A stretch of 64,000 bases of DNA from Coprinellus micaceus (GCA_951394405.1 OX596334.1:434001-498000), one strand, 5' to 3'; shown: positions 35,801-48,016, counted from the first letter of the stretch. The notes: generated from the sequence alone by a model not told the origin. Made by a program: numbers and translations.

Positions 35801-37962
35801 CCCCTCGCAGCCTACTACTCCTTCAAACTGCGCCTCTTGCGCGACAAGATTCTCAAGAGGCCCGCAGGAACGCACGATTGTAGCCCAGCGCGGCGAAATT
35901 CCACCAGCCTTCGCTCTCGAGCCGCACGTTTGGATCACTACCCAAGGCCTTCTGCGCATCGTTCAAGCACGAAGTCAACCTCCGGATACGCCGAAGCTGT
36001 CTTCCACCCCCTTCCGCGTCAGCAGATCGAGGGAAGCTGGGGAGCACGTTCCAAGCAAACGAAGACATGGCCACCCTGTTCCTGGAGAGCTGCTCTTTCA
36101 AACACTCTCCACCGCCAAAGCGGTCTCCTTCGAAGCGACGAGGTCAATGCCCATGCTTCGACGTTCTCACCATTTTCCTCCCCTACCCCGCCGTATCTGG
36201 GACGTTCACACCGTGCAGCCGGCGGCCAGTGGCAACGAAGCCTCCCACCACATCGCTTCAAGGACCAGTCAGTGGGATGGGAGAAGAATGTCGGATGTGG
36301 TGTACTTCACTTTCGCCAGTCGAGTGGCGGAGAAGTCTCTGTGAAGAGGAGGAAGGACGAAGTCGGTTTAGTGGGTGGATCGGTACGAGGGAAGAGCGAG
36401 GATTTCGAGTTTGTTGGTTTGTGGGGGTGGAGGATGGGACAGTGGCCTGGGCTGTGGGCCGTTGACGCATAACCGGCCGTTGTACGTGGTACGTTCAATC
36501 TTCGTTTGCTTGTCCTTTCACGCTCCCTCCTTTGCCGCATCCTTTCCTGTATTGCGTTTTATAACCCTTCGCTGTGTAACTTTTACCTCACGCCCGGAAC
36601 TTCGTATTATTCTTCCTCTCGTCACCTTGGCTTCCAGTCCCCGTAACCCCTTTCGCTTCGTATATCTCCCTCGTCCCTGCTTCAGTCAGAACTCGTTTTC
36701 CCGCTACCTGTTCCACACTCCCGTGCGTTTCTTATTCGTTCCCCCTCCCTTCACCTCAGATAATAGAGTGCTGACTTCTTTTTCTCATCCGATAGGGACG
36801 AGGCCGGGACACACTAGAGTCCGGAAGAGCCGCTTCGGCATCCTCACCACCGTCACTCAGCACCTGGCATCGGGGAGCGCACAGCCGCGTCATTGCATGG
36901 GTGTTCTCTTCGTCCCAACGCCTCAGGAACCTCGCGTGCCATGGATACGGGGTGGTGGACGCGCACGCCGTCCGTCCCCTATTCTTCTTGTTTCCTTCAT
37001 ACGGCAGTCATGAACTATGTTCTCCCCTTTCGAACGAGACTGTTCGATTGTACGCATGTACCTAGGCCTCCATCACTACCGACGTTTAGGTTTCGGACTG
37101 GGCTCGTTCGAGTCGTTTCGCGTTTGTGCTCCTATCTTGTGCGACGTTCATACTTCTACCTTGCACCTTCCCCGAGTAGTCTCACGTTTCACGACCACCC
37201 CGATGCTCTCCTTGCTTTGGTGGGAGCATAATATTCCTTCCCAAGTCCCGTAATTTCTTTCCGTGTTTCTAGTTTTGAACGTTTCTATCTACTACATTCA
37301 ATTTTTGTGTTGGATGCCCGGTTATCTGCTTCGTGCTGCACGCCGCACTTATGGCTCCCCTTGATTGCGCATCTCGAATCCCCACTTTCTCTTCTCACTT
37401 CAAGCACAGGGAACGTGAATCATCGACGCCACCAGAGCTCTCACCACACTCGACCAGCGGGGTTCAGCCCACGAAACCACAGTGGCGTTCAGCCTTCACC
37501 TAGCTTTTACTGGACCAGGGCACTGTGTGTTCGGTTCTATGTATGCCTTACCTGCACACCCGCAGTGGGTTGGAGTTCAGATGGGCCGGGAGAGAGAGAG
37601 GAGGCCGAAGGGTTGAATGTGTTCGCTTTCACAAGCGGAATCACTTTGCTCGCGTTGGCTTTGGGCGGAAGGCCTCAGTGGGGCGCAGGGTAGGCGAACG
37701 TCTCCGCCATCTCCAGAGACTGGCGGCGCCCAAAGCTGGATCCTTGATGCTTCGATCGAGCTTGTCTGGTTCAGATGAGGCACGGGCGCTTAATTTCCTT
37801 ACTTCGGCCGGCGTTCTGGGGAGAGGCGGTGCTAAACACGCGTCCGCCTCATGTCAGACCGAATGGGTTGCGGAATCTAATTCCTCCTGTCTTTCACCGC
37901 CTTCCTTCACACCATCATCTCCCTCAGCAGTACCGTCTTCAACTTCGCAACTGGTGCTCGAC
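26878..37962. other. Gene-poor tract with diverged repeats, right part
   Basis: Continuation of the repeat-rich region. It contains the right-hand copies of the diverged segments (about 28485, about 30510-30870, about 34852-35200) and further intron-like pyrimidine-rich stretches that start with GTACGT or GTACGC at about 31391, 35602 and 36490. Some frames look protein-like: at 32545-32680 (plus) a frame reads DQHIDDFLVVDQPTGDG and RFDSFHLINTFVLYELR before TGA, and at 32102-32260 a basic frame. I could not splice a whole gene. The promoter of NLR gene C lies at its right edge. Confidence 0.4.
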
Positions 37963-40801
37963 ATGGACGAGTCAGACGACCCTAGAAGTCGAGAAGGAAT
38001 CCGGGTCGAGGTCGTAGCAGGAGGGGCCACAGAGCTTTTCAGAGAAGCGAATGGTTGGACTGTCGAGCAGATGAACATCGTGAACAACACTGTCCGAGTC
38101 CAGGGCTCAGGTGCGCCTGCCGACCTTCCCCTCAAGTGGCCCACTAATTTTGGATTGCCAGCTCTTGTCGCCCTGTTGAACCCCATCCCCAACGCTTCTC
38201 ACACTCGTGACCGCGCGCTCTCGCCGCCGAACTCCAAATGCTTCCCGGGAACGAGGGAGAAGGTCATCAAGAAGGCCCACTCTTGGATCGACAGCAGTCT
38301 TCTGTTCAACAACCCCCACATTATGTGGATCTATGGCTACGCGGGGTGCGGAAAGTCAGCTATCGCCCAGGTCATAGCCGAGCACATGTCCGACCAGAAT
38401 CGCTTAGCGGCCAGTTTCTTCTTCTTCCGCGGCTCATCGAGGAGCACGGCAGTGGGCTTCGCCACTACCGTTGCCAGTCAAGTAGCCGCAACAATACCAG
38501 CAACAGCGCCCATCATACAGGCAGCTATCGCTGCGACTCCAAGTCTCCTTTCAACCACTGCCACCACATTAAGCGCCCAGTTTCAGCACCTCGTTTACGA
38601 CCCGATCAATGAGGTCAAGTGGGATAGGCTGGCTGCTTCCCTTCGCCACGGTCCCTTTCTTATTGTCCTGGACGGCGTCGATGAATGCGAGGACCGTGAG
38701 GCAATAGCCGCCTTCATAGAGCACATGATCCTATTCTTCAACAAGAAACCGCGAACCCCCCTGCGGTTCCTCATCACCAGCCGTGTCGAAAACCACATCT
38801 ACCAGCGCCTACACTCGTCGAAGCAGGTTAAGCTGCTGAATCTCGTCCAGCACACCTCGGATGCCGACATCTCAACTGCTTTGGACGTTGTGATAGCTGA
38901 CGAGAAGCGGGGACTCCCCTTTGCCTGCGAAGCTTCATGGCCCTGCCACGCCGACAGGCTCAAGCTGGTCAAACATATTGGTGGATCGTACATTTTCATG
39001 ACTACGATTGTCAAGCTGCTCTTTGACCTCAAGAACAGCGATAGACTCACCCCAATGCAGCGCCTCCCTCTCCTGCTTGCCATGCATCCCGACTTTGACA
39101 CACTCTACAGTCAGACCCTCTCGACCTCACAAGATTTCCCCCATTTTCAATCCATTATCAGCACCATTGCTCTCGCACAAGAACCTCTATCTATAACACA
39201 GATTGCAGAGCTTCTTGGCATCAACACATTTTACGTATCAACTGTGCTTGTCAACATTCATTCAATCATGCAGGTTCCAGGAGACGACCAGTCCCCTGTC
39301 ACACTCTGGCATACATCACTTCACGACTTTCTCACCTCAGAAGAACGTGCAGGATCTTTCTTCACAAACCCAGTCCATCATATCTGGCTTGCTTTCAGAT
39401 GTGCCTCATTATTCAACAAACACTATACTGGTGCACCAGAGAGTCCATGTTCAAAATATGCTAAGACCTTTGCCAAGCAACACCTCACAAAATCTGTTGA
39501 AGGCATGGACGACACTGTGTGTGAGTTTAGTATGGAGTTCTCTGATGTCACCAGGAGCTTGAACAACCCAGTGTTTGGTGTGTACATCTCCCTAAACTCA
39601 GCTAGAAAAAGTCCTCACTGAATGCCACCTGCAGGTGGCCAGACGGCGCTTGAATTTGCCTGCCATGCAAAAGAATGGAAACTTGTCCAGGCTCTTGTGA
39701 ATGCAGGGGCCAACATTGACACCCAATTCCAAGGTATACCACCAGTTCTTCCAATGGAACAAAAATATATTGACTTTGAATGCCATGTTTGCAGGGAAGG
39801 ACAATGACATCAGGGCTGCACTCCATGCTGCATGTCGTTACAAGGCCAAGGAAATGGTCTATTTTCTGCTGGAGAAGGGGGCTGATCCAAATGTTGTCAG
39901 TCAGTACCTTGGCTCTTTCTCAGGGTTCTTGCCACTCTGACCCCTTTCATTGCAGCTTCTCAGTCATACCATTGTAAGTGCACCTCCAACTCACCCCACT
40001 CTGCCCAGCTGACCAACCTGCCTTAGCCAGTGACTGGGGCTACTATGCCTTCCCCCTTGCCTGGGCTGCTGCTCAGGGAGATGTTGACCTGGTCAACCAA
40101 CTGCTTGCATGTGGTGCAGACCCCAACTTGAAAGGTGAGTCCAAGAAGGTTGCACTGAATAGAGTTGTGATTGAAGGTGGATGGGTCATAGGTGGATTGT
40201 ATGGGTCAGCTCTTCATGCTTGTGCTGAGGAAGGCAAGAATGAGGTTGCTCGAGTTTTGCTGGAACATGGGGCAGATGTAAATATGAAAAGTGAGTTTGA
40301 GCCATTGTCTCCTGTCTGGTGGAGCAAGGTTAATGAGCTTTGCAATGTAGATGGCATTGGTTGGACTCCACTTCACTTAACATCTATCTGGGGGCACATC
40401 AAGATAGCACAATGCCTTCTGGAGTTCAATGCAGACCCAAACCTACAAGGTGTGTCCATCCCCAATTGCAGGTTTGCTTTTATTCAAATTTATGGGATAG
40501 GTAATGGTGGGACTACACCCCTTCATGATGCATGCTTCTATGGGAAAGTTGAAGTTGCAGAATGCCTCCTGGAGCACAATGCGGACCCCAGCATAAGAAG
40601 TGGGTCTTTCCTCCTTGTATCTTTGTGTTTACTCAAGTGGGTGCTATAGATATGAGGGGTAAAACTGCCCTTCAAATTGCCCAAGAAGAAAAAGAACAGA
40701 AAGTGGTTGAGATGCTTCATAGGAGGGGATTACAGAATGAGATATTCTGCAATTGTTGGACCTGCATGGGCACCCCTAGTGCAATGAACCAGTCTACTTG
40801 A
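37963..40801 (+). CDS. NLR gene C: NACHT-ankyrin repeat protein
   Basis: The start at 37963 is preferred, by alignment with gene B, over an open frame that extends up to 37525. The first exon encodes MDESDDPRSREG and the motif ELFREANGWTVEQMNIVNN. A 51-nt intron (38111-38161) is likely at the same place as in B. NACHT follows: Walker A GYAGCGKS near 38335-38360, FFFFRGSSRS, Walker B LIVLDGVDECED near 38660-38695, FLITSRVE. Ankyrin exons from 39635 on match gene B almost base for base, including the 18-nt microexon and a last exon ending at TGA 40799-40801. Here the C-terminus keeps a Cys-rich tail (IFCNCWTCMGTP) that B loses by a frameshift. The 3' half is CpG-depleted. Predicted role as for the other NLRs. 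All visible frames and splice sites are intact, so the gene is probably functional. Confidence 0.85.
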
Positions 40802-41285
40802 TCTAGTTTTGCAGTCCCCTGTTTGTACATTGCAGGCCAAGAGTGGGGTGAATTTGTGCTGAATATTTGTGTAAATAATAGGTATTACATATGAGTTCAC
40901 AGAATTGTGACCCCTTTCCCAGCGCTAATAGAAGCCTCCCTCCCCAGTGTTCACCAAATTTTCCTGGCTCAGGAACTCAATAAATAGTGGAGCCTGCTGT
41001 GTTTCACGGCATTTACAGGATAAGGCAGAATTTATGTGTGACAAGTACTTGATTGACAACAACAAGTGGAAAGTAAGATCACAAAGATCAATGAATAGAT
41101 CCATGTCAAGCTTTGTGTATGGTAAAAGCATGGACATCAGGGTGAGCCAGGTAATTCACCATTGTATGGGACAACTACACTGAAAATATCCATATCTGAC
41201 TTGGCTGCCGATCAGGAGTGGAGAAAGCACAACAAGAGGGTGAATCGTGATGCAATTGGGGATGAGAACATCAGGAGAATCGACG
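40802..41285 (+). repeat. 3' flank of gene C, paralogous to the 3' flank of gene B
   Basis: Counterpart of 17937-18515. Where copy B has CpG in 18361-18420, copy C (41123-41182) has TpG or CpA at each of the four aligned sites around GGTAATTCACCAT. Confidence 0.75.
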
Positions 41286-43423
41286 GAGGCTGATTCCTTG
41301 GGGTGCTTTTGACTGTTAGGATCAGCTGGGTAGTTGTTTGCCTATTCTTACTATTCTCTGATATTTACTGGTCATCAAATGACCAAGCTTCGAAATAGCG
41401 ATAGACCTGGTCCCCCCAGGAGTAATGGCAAGAGCCGGCAAGGTTCTGAACAACTAATGGTCAAGGAGTTTTCGCTGTGATTGGGTAGGAGCCGCTGGCT
41501 ATCAAGGTATCCCGCCACATGACTGTAATCCCCAAGATTGATCGTTCTGATCACTGAGGGCTCACCCTCTCGTCAGTCTGGCAAGCGGTCACCAGTGGCT
41601 ATCAGGCCATACTCTCAAATGACCTACTTGGAACATTTTTGGGGCCTTGGCTAGTAGGTGACTGTGGTTTTGTCAGTCTGGCAGGGTAGTCACAGCAGAT
41701 ACCTGGCCACACAAGTAGGTGACCTCCAACACAAAGTTTTTGGTTCCTGGCCAGTGAATGTTCTGGGAACGTCATGTCAACAAGGTTGTTGCTGTAGTGG
41801 GTCGGACTTGAATAAGCAAGCGGCCTTCTTCAGCGCTACGCCTCATAACTCATTTCAAGTCATCATATTTTGTTTTAGAATTTGTAGTCCGCCTGCCTTG
41901 CCAAAAGGAAGGGGAGACGGCAAAGGGTAAGCAGCTACAGGGATTGGGAATGAGATGTAACATATTTTGCGATTAATAATGTAGACGCTGTTCTCCACCA
42001 TTACTCCTCATCAAAGAGTCTCATCCCTTCCCTCTGCCACTACTAATCCTGACCTGATCCTACCCAACTAACCCCCCACACACGTACCAGCTGCAACGCT
42101 ATACCACCGTATTCCATGTGTCCAGAACACCATGTCCCATCAGACCCTCTACTTCCCGTTGGGCGATCATCGTCATCGCTGGAAGCACTGTCCACATCCT
42201 GGCAGTAAGGGAAGTTGAACTCCATCCCCCGATCACAGTACCAATCCTTGCTACTCCACCATCTACTTCACCACCTTCCTCCCTTCATTAATCCACCTTC
42301 CACACACCCCCTCTGCCATGTCCCACCATCCTTCTTACCCCACTCCACCCTCCATACCCACACCACCAATTTACACCCCCCCCTCTTATTCGTCGTGTTG
42401 TAGCCGTCATTGCTGCATCTTTGAGATCACCCTCTCCCCTACTCAATCCCCTACTCAATCCCCTCCCCCTGCTTTCTCACCCATCCTCCATTTCCCATCC
42501 TACTTCCCCATTGTCCACCCTCTTCCACTGCATATGCTTCTTCCTCTCATTTCTCACCCATTCTGCCCCTCTTGTTTAACCTCCGTCTTTCCATCGCCGA
42601 TCGACGCATGGATATTGGTGGACTTGCAGTCACTTTCAAGTTATCTGAGCCTGGTGGGATTCTTGGGTCGGTAGGGTGGTGATGGAGGTGGGCGCTGGGA
42701 TCGGAGGTTGAGAATCCGGGAGCTAGAGGTTAAGCCAGGCTGAGAAGGCGACCTCCAAGGCTCAAAGTGAGAGGGGCAAGGTGCAGGTTCGACTGGGATG
42801 TATGCAAGGTACTTGTGCTTCCAGTTCCAGCGGGGATGGGCAAGGGCAAGGGCGAGTCTTTATCTCCTATTGGGACAAGCACCGAGGAGTGGGATAAAGG
42901 GATGGAGATGGTGGAAATGGGGAGATTTTGATCTATCGTCCTGGTTGATGAAGTTGTTGACGAGAGAGGCCTTTTTTCACAGGTTAGGTCAGATGGTAAC
43001 CCTCAATGGGGCCACTCACTTTAGAAATGCATGACCCTGTTGGTATGCAGTCGAACAAATAGTCCCCAACTCATTAGCGAAACACATCGATGCGATGCCT
43101 GGCTGAGGAGGACTACACAAACTCGTACACGCTCCACTGCCCCCGGTACATGACCAGGAGGCTGGCAGAGCTACATAGGTCTTAGACCTAGCACCCCACC
43201 AGTGTGGAACTATGTACTGCACTACAATATCTGGGTGGTAGAGGTAGAGGAAGAAGACAAGAGGGCATGTTGAGCTGGGCCGTGAGCGTGTGTGGTGTGG
43301 GAATGCTGAGTCAGCAGCGGCGAGGGGCGAGTAGTAGTAGTACTATGCAGAGTCGTTGGAAACCGCTTTTACTCGTCATCCTCAGTGCCAGCACACGGTC
43401 CACTGTCTAAGGCCTCAGCCGCG
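41286..43423. other. Intergenic region between gene C and the F-box gene
   Basis: No gene was recognised. The motif GTCAGTCTGGCA occurs twice (about 41573 and 41672) near GGTGACC/GGTCACC-like words. A C/T-rich stretch lies at about 42230-42600. It may include the promoter of the F-box gene. Confidence 0.45.
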
Positions 43424-43548
43424 ATGCAACAGGCCGATCTTCCTCCCAAAATCCGTGAAGAAATTGTTAGAATGCTGGGGGATTGTCCAGTATCACTCCG
43501 ATCGCTCAGCATCACCTGCAAGGGACTAAGCCATAGCACGAGTTACCC

Positions 43549-43735
43549 ACAGGTCGACCTGGATCTGCGGTAGCAGGTACCTGCAGCCCAAAAGGCCCTA
43601 CCTGCACTCGCGCAGGTACATTCCCACGGGTGACTTGGACTTACGGGTCAGGTACCTGCAGCCATGCAGGTACCTGCAATACCACAGGTCAAACAGGTAC
43701 CCACAGGTATACCTGCAGGTACCTGAACAAAACTC
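43549..43735. repeat. hAT1 left subterminal CAGGTACCTG palindrome cluster
   Basis: Multiple copies of CAGGTACCTG and half-sites (CAGGTACC, ACCTGCAGG) within 190 bp, just inside the left terminus. Subterminal clusters like this usually bind hAT transposase. Part of it (about 43603-43665) recurs in direct orientation at the right end (47764-47793 plus 48017-48051, split by an insertion). Confidence 0.7.
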
Positions 43736-43777
43736 AAGTTGTCGGACCAAGATACATTGACATTCTCGACTACCTAT

Positions 43778-46753
43778 CTAGTTATCAACCTCGATGATGT
43801 CCGTGGGCTCTGCAACAACCTTTTGCTTCTTTTTAGGACGACGAGAGCTCTTAGAATCAAAGTAGGCAATAAGCTCATCCATTGGAACAAGTCCAGGCAC
43901 CTCAGTCCAAGCCCCGAAGACACTGGATGCCCTCACCGAAGTATCTGACATGGAGTGGTGGAGCTTCGAAACAGTTAACCCACCACGCGAGAATGCCCTC
44001 TCCACATCTGTGGATGCTGCTACCCAACCAAGGCTGGTGGTCAATATAGTGACAAGCTAGAAGGATAGAGAACGCACCAGGAACCGACAGGAAGTCCAGC
44101 GCCATTTGGGCAAGGGGATGGTTGACGGCCTTGGCGTTTGACCAGTACGTAATAGCATCCATCGAGCCACCCAAGGACAAGGGTGGCTCAGAAAGATACT
44201 TCTCCAAGGGATCCATATCGGAGGGTGCGGAGGGCTGGCGATGCTTGAGGAGACTACGTGCATGTGCAAATCGCTATAAAGAGTGAACAAGGATAGAGAT
44301 ATAGAGCTTATCGAGAAAGCTTACATCTTGCTTCGAGGTATCCAGGTCTGATGCCGATGGCGCAGTAGATGAGCTTACAGTGAGAGGCTTGTACCGAGTC
44401 TTCCACTCATTCGTAACCAGGAGCCTTGCTTGAGCAATCCATTCCTCCTCCCACCCCGCATCAATGAAGTATTGGAGCTTATATTCAGGATGAAGGACTA
44501 AGTCATGGTGAGCATGGAGGAGCATACATATGTCAGACAACTCACTCATGGCGATCCGATAGACAATGCTATCATCAGTACGCATGTAGTACTTGTTCAG
44601 CATTCGAAGGCCATGTAGAGCGGCGTGGCGAACGGCGAGGTGAAGAGTAGCATTAGCGATGACTTCGTCGAAGTAGGAGGTGATTGAGTCGATGATGGGA
44701 ATGATGGTATGAACGAGGGGGACAGTGCTCTGCGATACTTCCTTTGTCATGAAAGCAATAACCTTCACATTGCCGTCAGCATGAGCTGACGAACGAGAGG
44801 GAGTGAAGATGGACTGACGTTTAGCACGGGCTTGAGCTGGTTTAGGATCGTCCATTCTTCATCATCGATGAGGAACCGCCGAAGACGAACACCCCCAGAT
44901 TTATTGTGCTCTGGCATGGTGGCAAGGCGGTCAAGAGCCGGCCGTAAGTGAATCCCCGACTCCGAAAGCTCAGCCGTCGAGTTCCATCGGGTAGCAACGG
45001 CCTTCTTGAGGTGGCGGCGCTTGATCCCAACACGGTTGCAGGCCTTGTGCAAGTCCTCCATGAGAGTAGGGCTGTTGGCGACCTTCTGCGCAAGCTTCTC
45101 GAGCTAAGGACAATATATGTAATTGATGAGAACAAGACGGCGAGGTGGCACACCTTGGTTAGCGTGACACGTGCAGCAGATGCTGTGTCCGACGTCAACG
45201 GTGGGAGGGCACCATTGAGGTCCATTGACTCGACCTCCATGACTGCCGCCGCGTCACTTGCAAGCACATCCTCAGCAACACCATCCTCCTCGGGAACCTC
45301 GTAATCCTCCTCTACGAGTTCGTCCTCCATGCCATCGACGAGCGCCTCAGCTTCAACGTCAGCATCGGTAAACTTTTGCTTGAATGGCGATAAGATAGCC
45401 TTCGCAGTCATTAGAACAATGGGCAATACTGAGAACAGCTGCATGATAAGCATACCTTGGCAACAAGATTGAGGACGTGGGCGATGCAGCGGGTTCGAAG
45501 CTCATTGCCACGGAAGGAAGAAATGAGGACTGAGAGCTCCTCAACGAGAGTGTCATTGTTCGAGGCGTTATCGCCTGTGAAGCCCATGACCTACGAATGT
45601 CAGGACGTGCAATCAACCCTAGGCCATAAACGCATACCTTCTCATCGATCCCAAACTCACGCAGACATTCGGCAAGCTGTGACGCTAGGTATTGTCCGGT
45701 ATGGGCCTTCGTCAACCTGGAGGATATGTTAGTTGGTCATGAGCATGCCGAACATGCAAGGGTAGACATACTTGACATAATCGAGGGTAAAGGTATGAAT
45801 CTTGCCACCGTCGACAAACTGTACAACCACACCGATGAACGAGATGACGTTCGGCGAAGTCCATCCATCGGTAACGACATGGATCTTGCCCGAAACAGCA
45901 GCGAGCTTGCGGATAACAGCAGCCTTCGTGACTTCATGCGCATCTTTCATGTCGCGAGAGATGGTGGACGGTGAGGGCATCTTCGTGTGGCTGTGGAGGT
46001 CGCTGAAGATGTCGAGAAGCTCGGGATCACCAACAATGTTGTACGGTCGACGGCGGCGGGCGAGCCAGATGACACACTTGGCGCGATGTCGAGCAGGCTT
46101 ATACTTTGAGCCCGAGGCGTAGGCGGCCATGGCGAGAGCTTCGGGGCCAGTGGATGGCGAGCAGCGACCACAGTGACGATTCAGGTTCGATGTCCCATCA
46201 TCATGGCGCGCACGCCAGAGGATAATGGATGGGTTCCTATGTGAAATGTGAGCAAGCATAGAGAGAATAAACACGCGACGCACTTGATACATTGAAACCC
46301 ATACTTGACTGTACCATCAGGGTCCTCCTCAATCAGAGGGGGCATGACGAAGTGCTCGTAGCATGGGGACTTCCACGTCCTCATCTGCAGAGCTAAAGAA
46401 ATCATTAAGGCATATCCAGCTCCGGTGGAACAACAGGAGCATGCACCGAGAACCTCCTCGTTCGTCCGCTCCACACAGTTGAAACACTTGGCGAACTGGG
46501 CGCGCTTGCTCTTGTCCTCGGCGGCGTTGGCAGCAGCAGCAGCGGGGGCTTGGGCGTGAGGTGTGCCATCCGGATCTTCGCCCTGGTTGCTTTCCGGGGC
46601 CGAATTACCCTCTTCATCAGAGGTAGAAGGTGAACGCTGTCGACGGCGAGGGACAGTGACCTGTTCGGCACTTGCGAGTGCACGAGCAGTTGGCTGACGA
46701 GCCCGAGCAGATGCACGGCTGGCAGACTGGGTAGTCGTACTAGGAGCCATCAT
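43778..46753 (-). CDS. hAT transposase with BED finger and hATC dimerisation domain
   Basis: A multi-exon gene. The N-terminus from MMAPSTTTQ is Ser/Ala-rich and disordered. A BED-type zinc finger is assembled across the intron 46237-46283 (C-x2-C missing one residue, FQCIK, joined to NPSIILWRARHDDGTSNLNR with HCGRC). The RNase H-like catalytic fold shows the first Asp in HVVTDGWTSPN (about 45860) and the second in GFTGDNASNND (about 45570), then RCIAHVLNLVAK, and ATRWNSTAEL near 44970. The C-terminal hAT dimerisation motif ASTDVERAFSRGGL follows (about 43990). The last junction works only with an acceptor at GGGTAG, giving SVPAASTDVERAF. TAG at 43778-43780 ends the protein after a basic KKKQK tail. 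All junctions I tested keep frame. The exact exon set near 46390-46460 is unsure. Cut-and-paste transposition of this element is the expected role. Confidence 0.85.
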
Positions 46754-47267
46754 TGGTGGGGGTCAGGAAGGGAACGAGAGTCGAGAGTCGAGCAATAAAC
46801 CAGTATGCACCAGAAGTCCGAACCCCGATTTACGGCTACCCTGCCGATTCTACCCGCACCAACCAAAGTCGCGCCATTGCAATGCGCCAACCAGAGGTTG
46901 AGGATTCCATCGGACTACTGTCACCGTTGTTCCACATGACGTCAGCGAGGGGCCGGCTCAACGAATGGGCAAAAGAAAATGGAGGGGACAGGGCATGTCG
47001 AGGTTCACTGGGAGTGAGCGAGGTAGGGGAAGGGAAGAAAGAACCGTGAGAGGTTGACAGCTCACAGTTCTGAATGAAAGCGGACGTCTGGGCGCTGAGT
47101 GACGGCACACTCAGACAGTTTGAGTGCACCCATCAGCACCCAAAAGCGGACACAGTATGTCCCGATTCGGACATACCCGGTGTTAAGCCGCGCGCTTGCT
47201 GCGCCGTGCGATGGAGAGTGCAATAACCATGCCCCTCAAAAAAAAAGGGGTGAAAAGGGGTGCGACG

Positions 47268-47275
47268 TATATATA
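47268..47275 (+). promoter_or_regulatory. TATA box upstream of the small hAT1 gene
   Basis: TATATATA lies 45 bp before the ATG at 47321. The 570 bp between the two divergent hAT1 genes (46754-47320) would be their shared promoter region. Confidence 0.5.
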
Positions 47276-47320
47276 CAGTAGATATATCCACTTTTCCGAA
47301 CCAAAATCGGCCCCACTACG

Positions 47321-47676
47321 ATGGAGAATGAAACCAAAGATCAAACCGTCTCACCCAACGCGACTTCGGCAAACGCCGAGACCGCCAGTGTGATCATAGT
47401 CGATTCGGCGGATGCCAATCGCAAGTATGTACCAAGTCCACCTGCATAAAAGGAATGCTAACTAGGTGTATTATAGGCTGTATCAAATGTTATTTAAGGG
47501 CCCAGGCGAGCAGTGCGAAGCCCACAAGCTGAACATGCAAATGGTGCGTCCAGTTTGTATGTGTTTGGCTTCGGCGTCTACATGGCGCCGCCCAGTTGAT
47601 CGAAGACCGTAACTCACTCATTTCTTATCCGTTTCAGAAGATCTCTGCGGATTCCGAAACGGAAAAATCTACGTAG
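47321..47676 (+). CDS. Second, small hAT1 gene (69 residues), function unknown
   Basis: Exons 47321-47424, 47477-47543 and 47638-47676 join in frame across introns of 52 nt (GTATGT...TATAG) and 94 nt (GTGCGT...TTTCAG). The peptide begins MENETKDQTVSPNATSANAE, has a central hydrophobic stretch ASVIIVDSA, a basic/aromatic segment RKLYQMLFKGPGEQCEAHKL, and ends ISADSETEKST. The ends are Ser/Thr/Glu-rich and probably disordered. It lies head-to-head with the transposase inside the element, behind a TATA box. I know no family. It may be an accessory protein of the transposon or a captured host fragment. Three consistent exons and two canonical introns argue against chance, but expression is unproven. 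Confidence 0.5.
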
Positions 47677-47793
47677 ATATTGTAGCAATGTGCCCCACCT
47701 TAATCCGTGTTAAATATACGAGTATCACGGCAGGTACCCACACGGGTACCTGTACATCGAAATGCCTTACCTGCACTCGCACAGGTATGTTCC

Positions 47794-48016
47794 TGTTAAA
47801 GTATTGGAGTGACCAAGAATCGAACCTGGGACCATCCGTTGACTAGACTGGACGCTCTACCACTGAGCTACCACCCTATGGATAGACAGTGTGCAGATGT
47901 TGATACTATGGGGCCTTAAACATTCCCCATACACAGGCTCGTCACTGTGTGGGATACAGTCACATATAGCACTGCACCAATATCAAGTCTAGGCTGTCGA
48001 TTGACCACTTCCAACA
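47794..48016 (-). mobile_element. 223-bp solo-LTR-like insertion carrying a tRNA-like sequence
   Basis: The insert starts TGTTAAAG and ends TTCCAACA (TG...CA on both strands) and is flanked by the 5-bp direct repeat GTTCC at 47789-47793 and 48017-48021. It interrupts the hAT1 right subterminal sequence exactly where the left copy is continuous. Read on the minus strand it begins TGTTGGAAG, the same first nine bases as the Copia LTR at 58751, and has a tRNA-like sequence near its 3' end. It is best explained as a solo LTR of a small LTR retroelement; a SINE is less likely because the tRNA part is not at the 5' end and there is no tail. Confidence 0.65.
47805..47877 (-). tRNA. tRNA-like sequence, Thr(AGU)-like, probably a pseudo-tRNA
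   Basis: 73 nt with the A box (TAGCTCAGTGGTAGAGC) and B box (GGTTCGATTC) of a tRNA, a T arm CCAGG/CTTGG with TTCGATT loop, and an acceptor stem pairing at 6 of 7 positions with wobbles; position 1 is A opposite C. The anticodon arm only folds normally (TCCGT/ACGGA) if one A is treated as inserted; the loop then reads CTAGTCA, anticodon AGU, with an unusual C37. It could still drive Pol III through its boxes but is unlikely to be a working tRNA. Confidence 0.5.

Noticed and set aside
37525..37962. N-terminal extension of NLR gene C
   Set aside because: The frame is open but has no similarity to genes A and B, whose first exons match only from 37963 on.
43549..43735. CAGGTACCTG repeats as a CRISPR array
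   Set aside because: Irregular spacing, no unique spacers of constant length, eukaryotic DNA, and location just inside transposon ends.
47805..47877. Functional tRNA gene
   Set aside because: The anticodon arm folds only if one base is ignored, the acceptor pair 1-72 is A-C, and it lies inside a mobile insertion.
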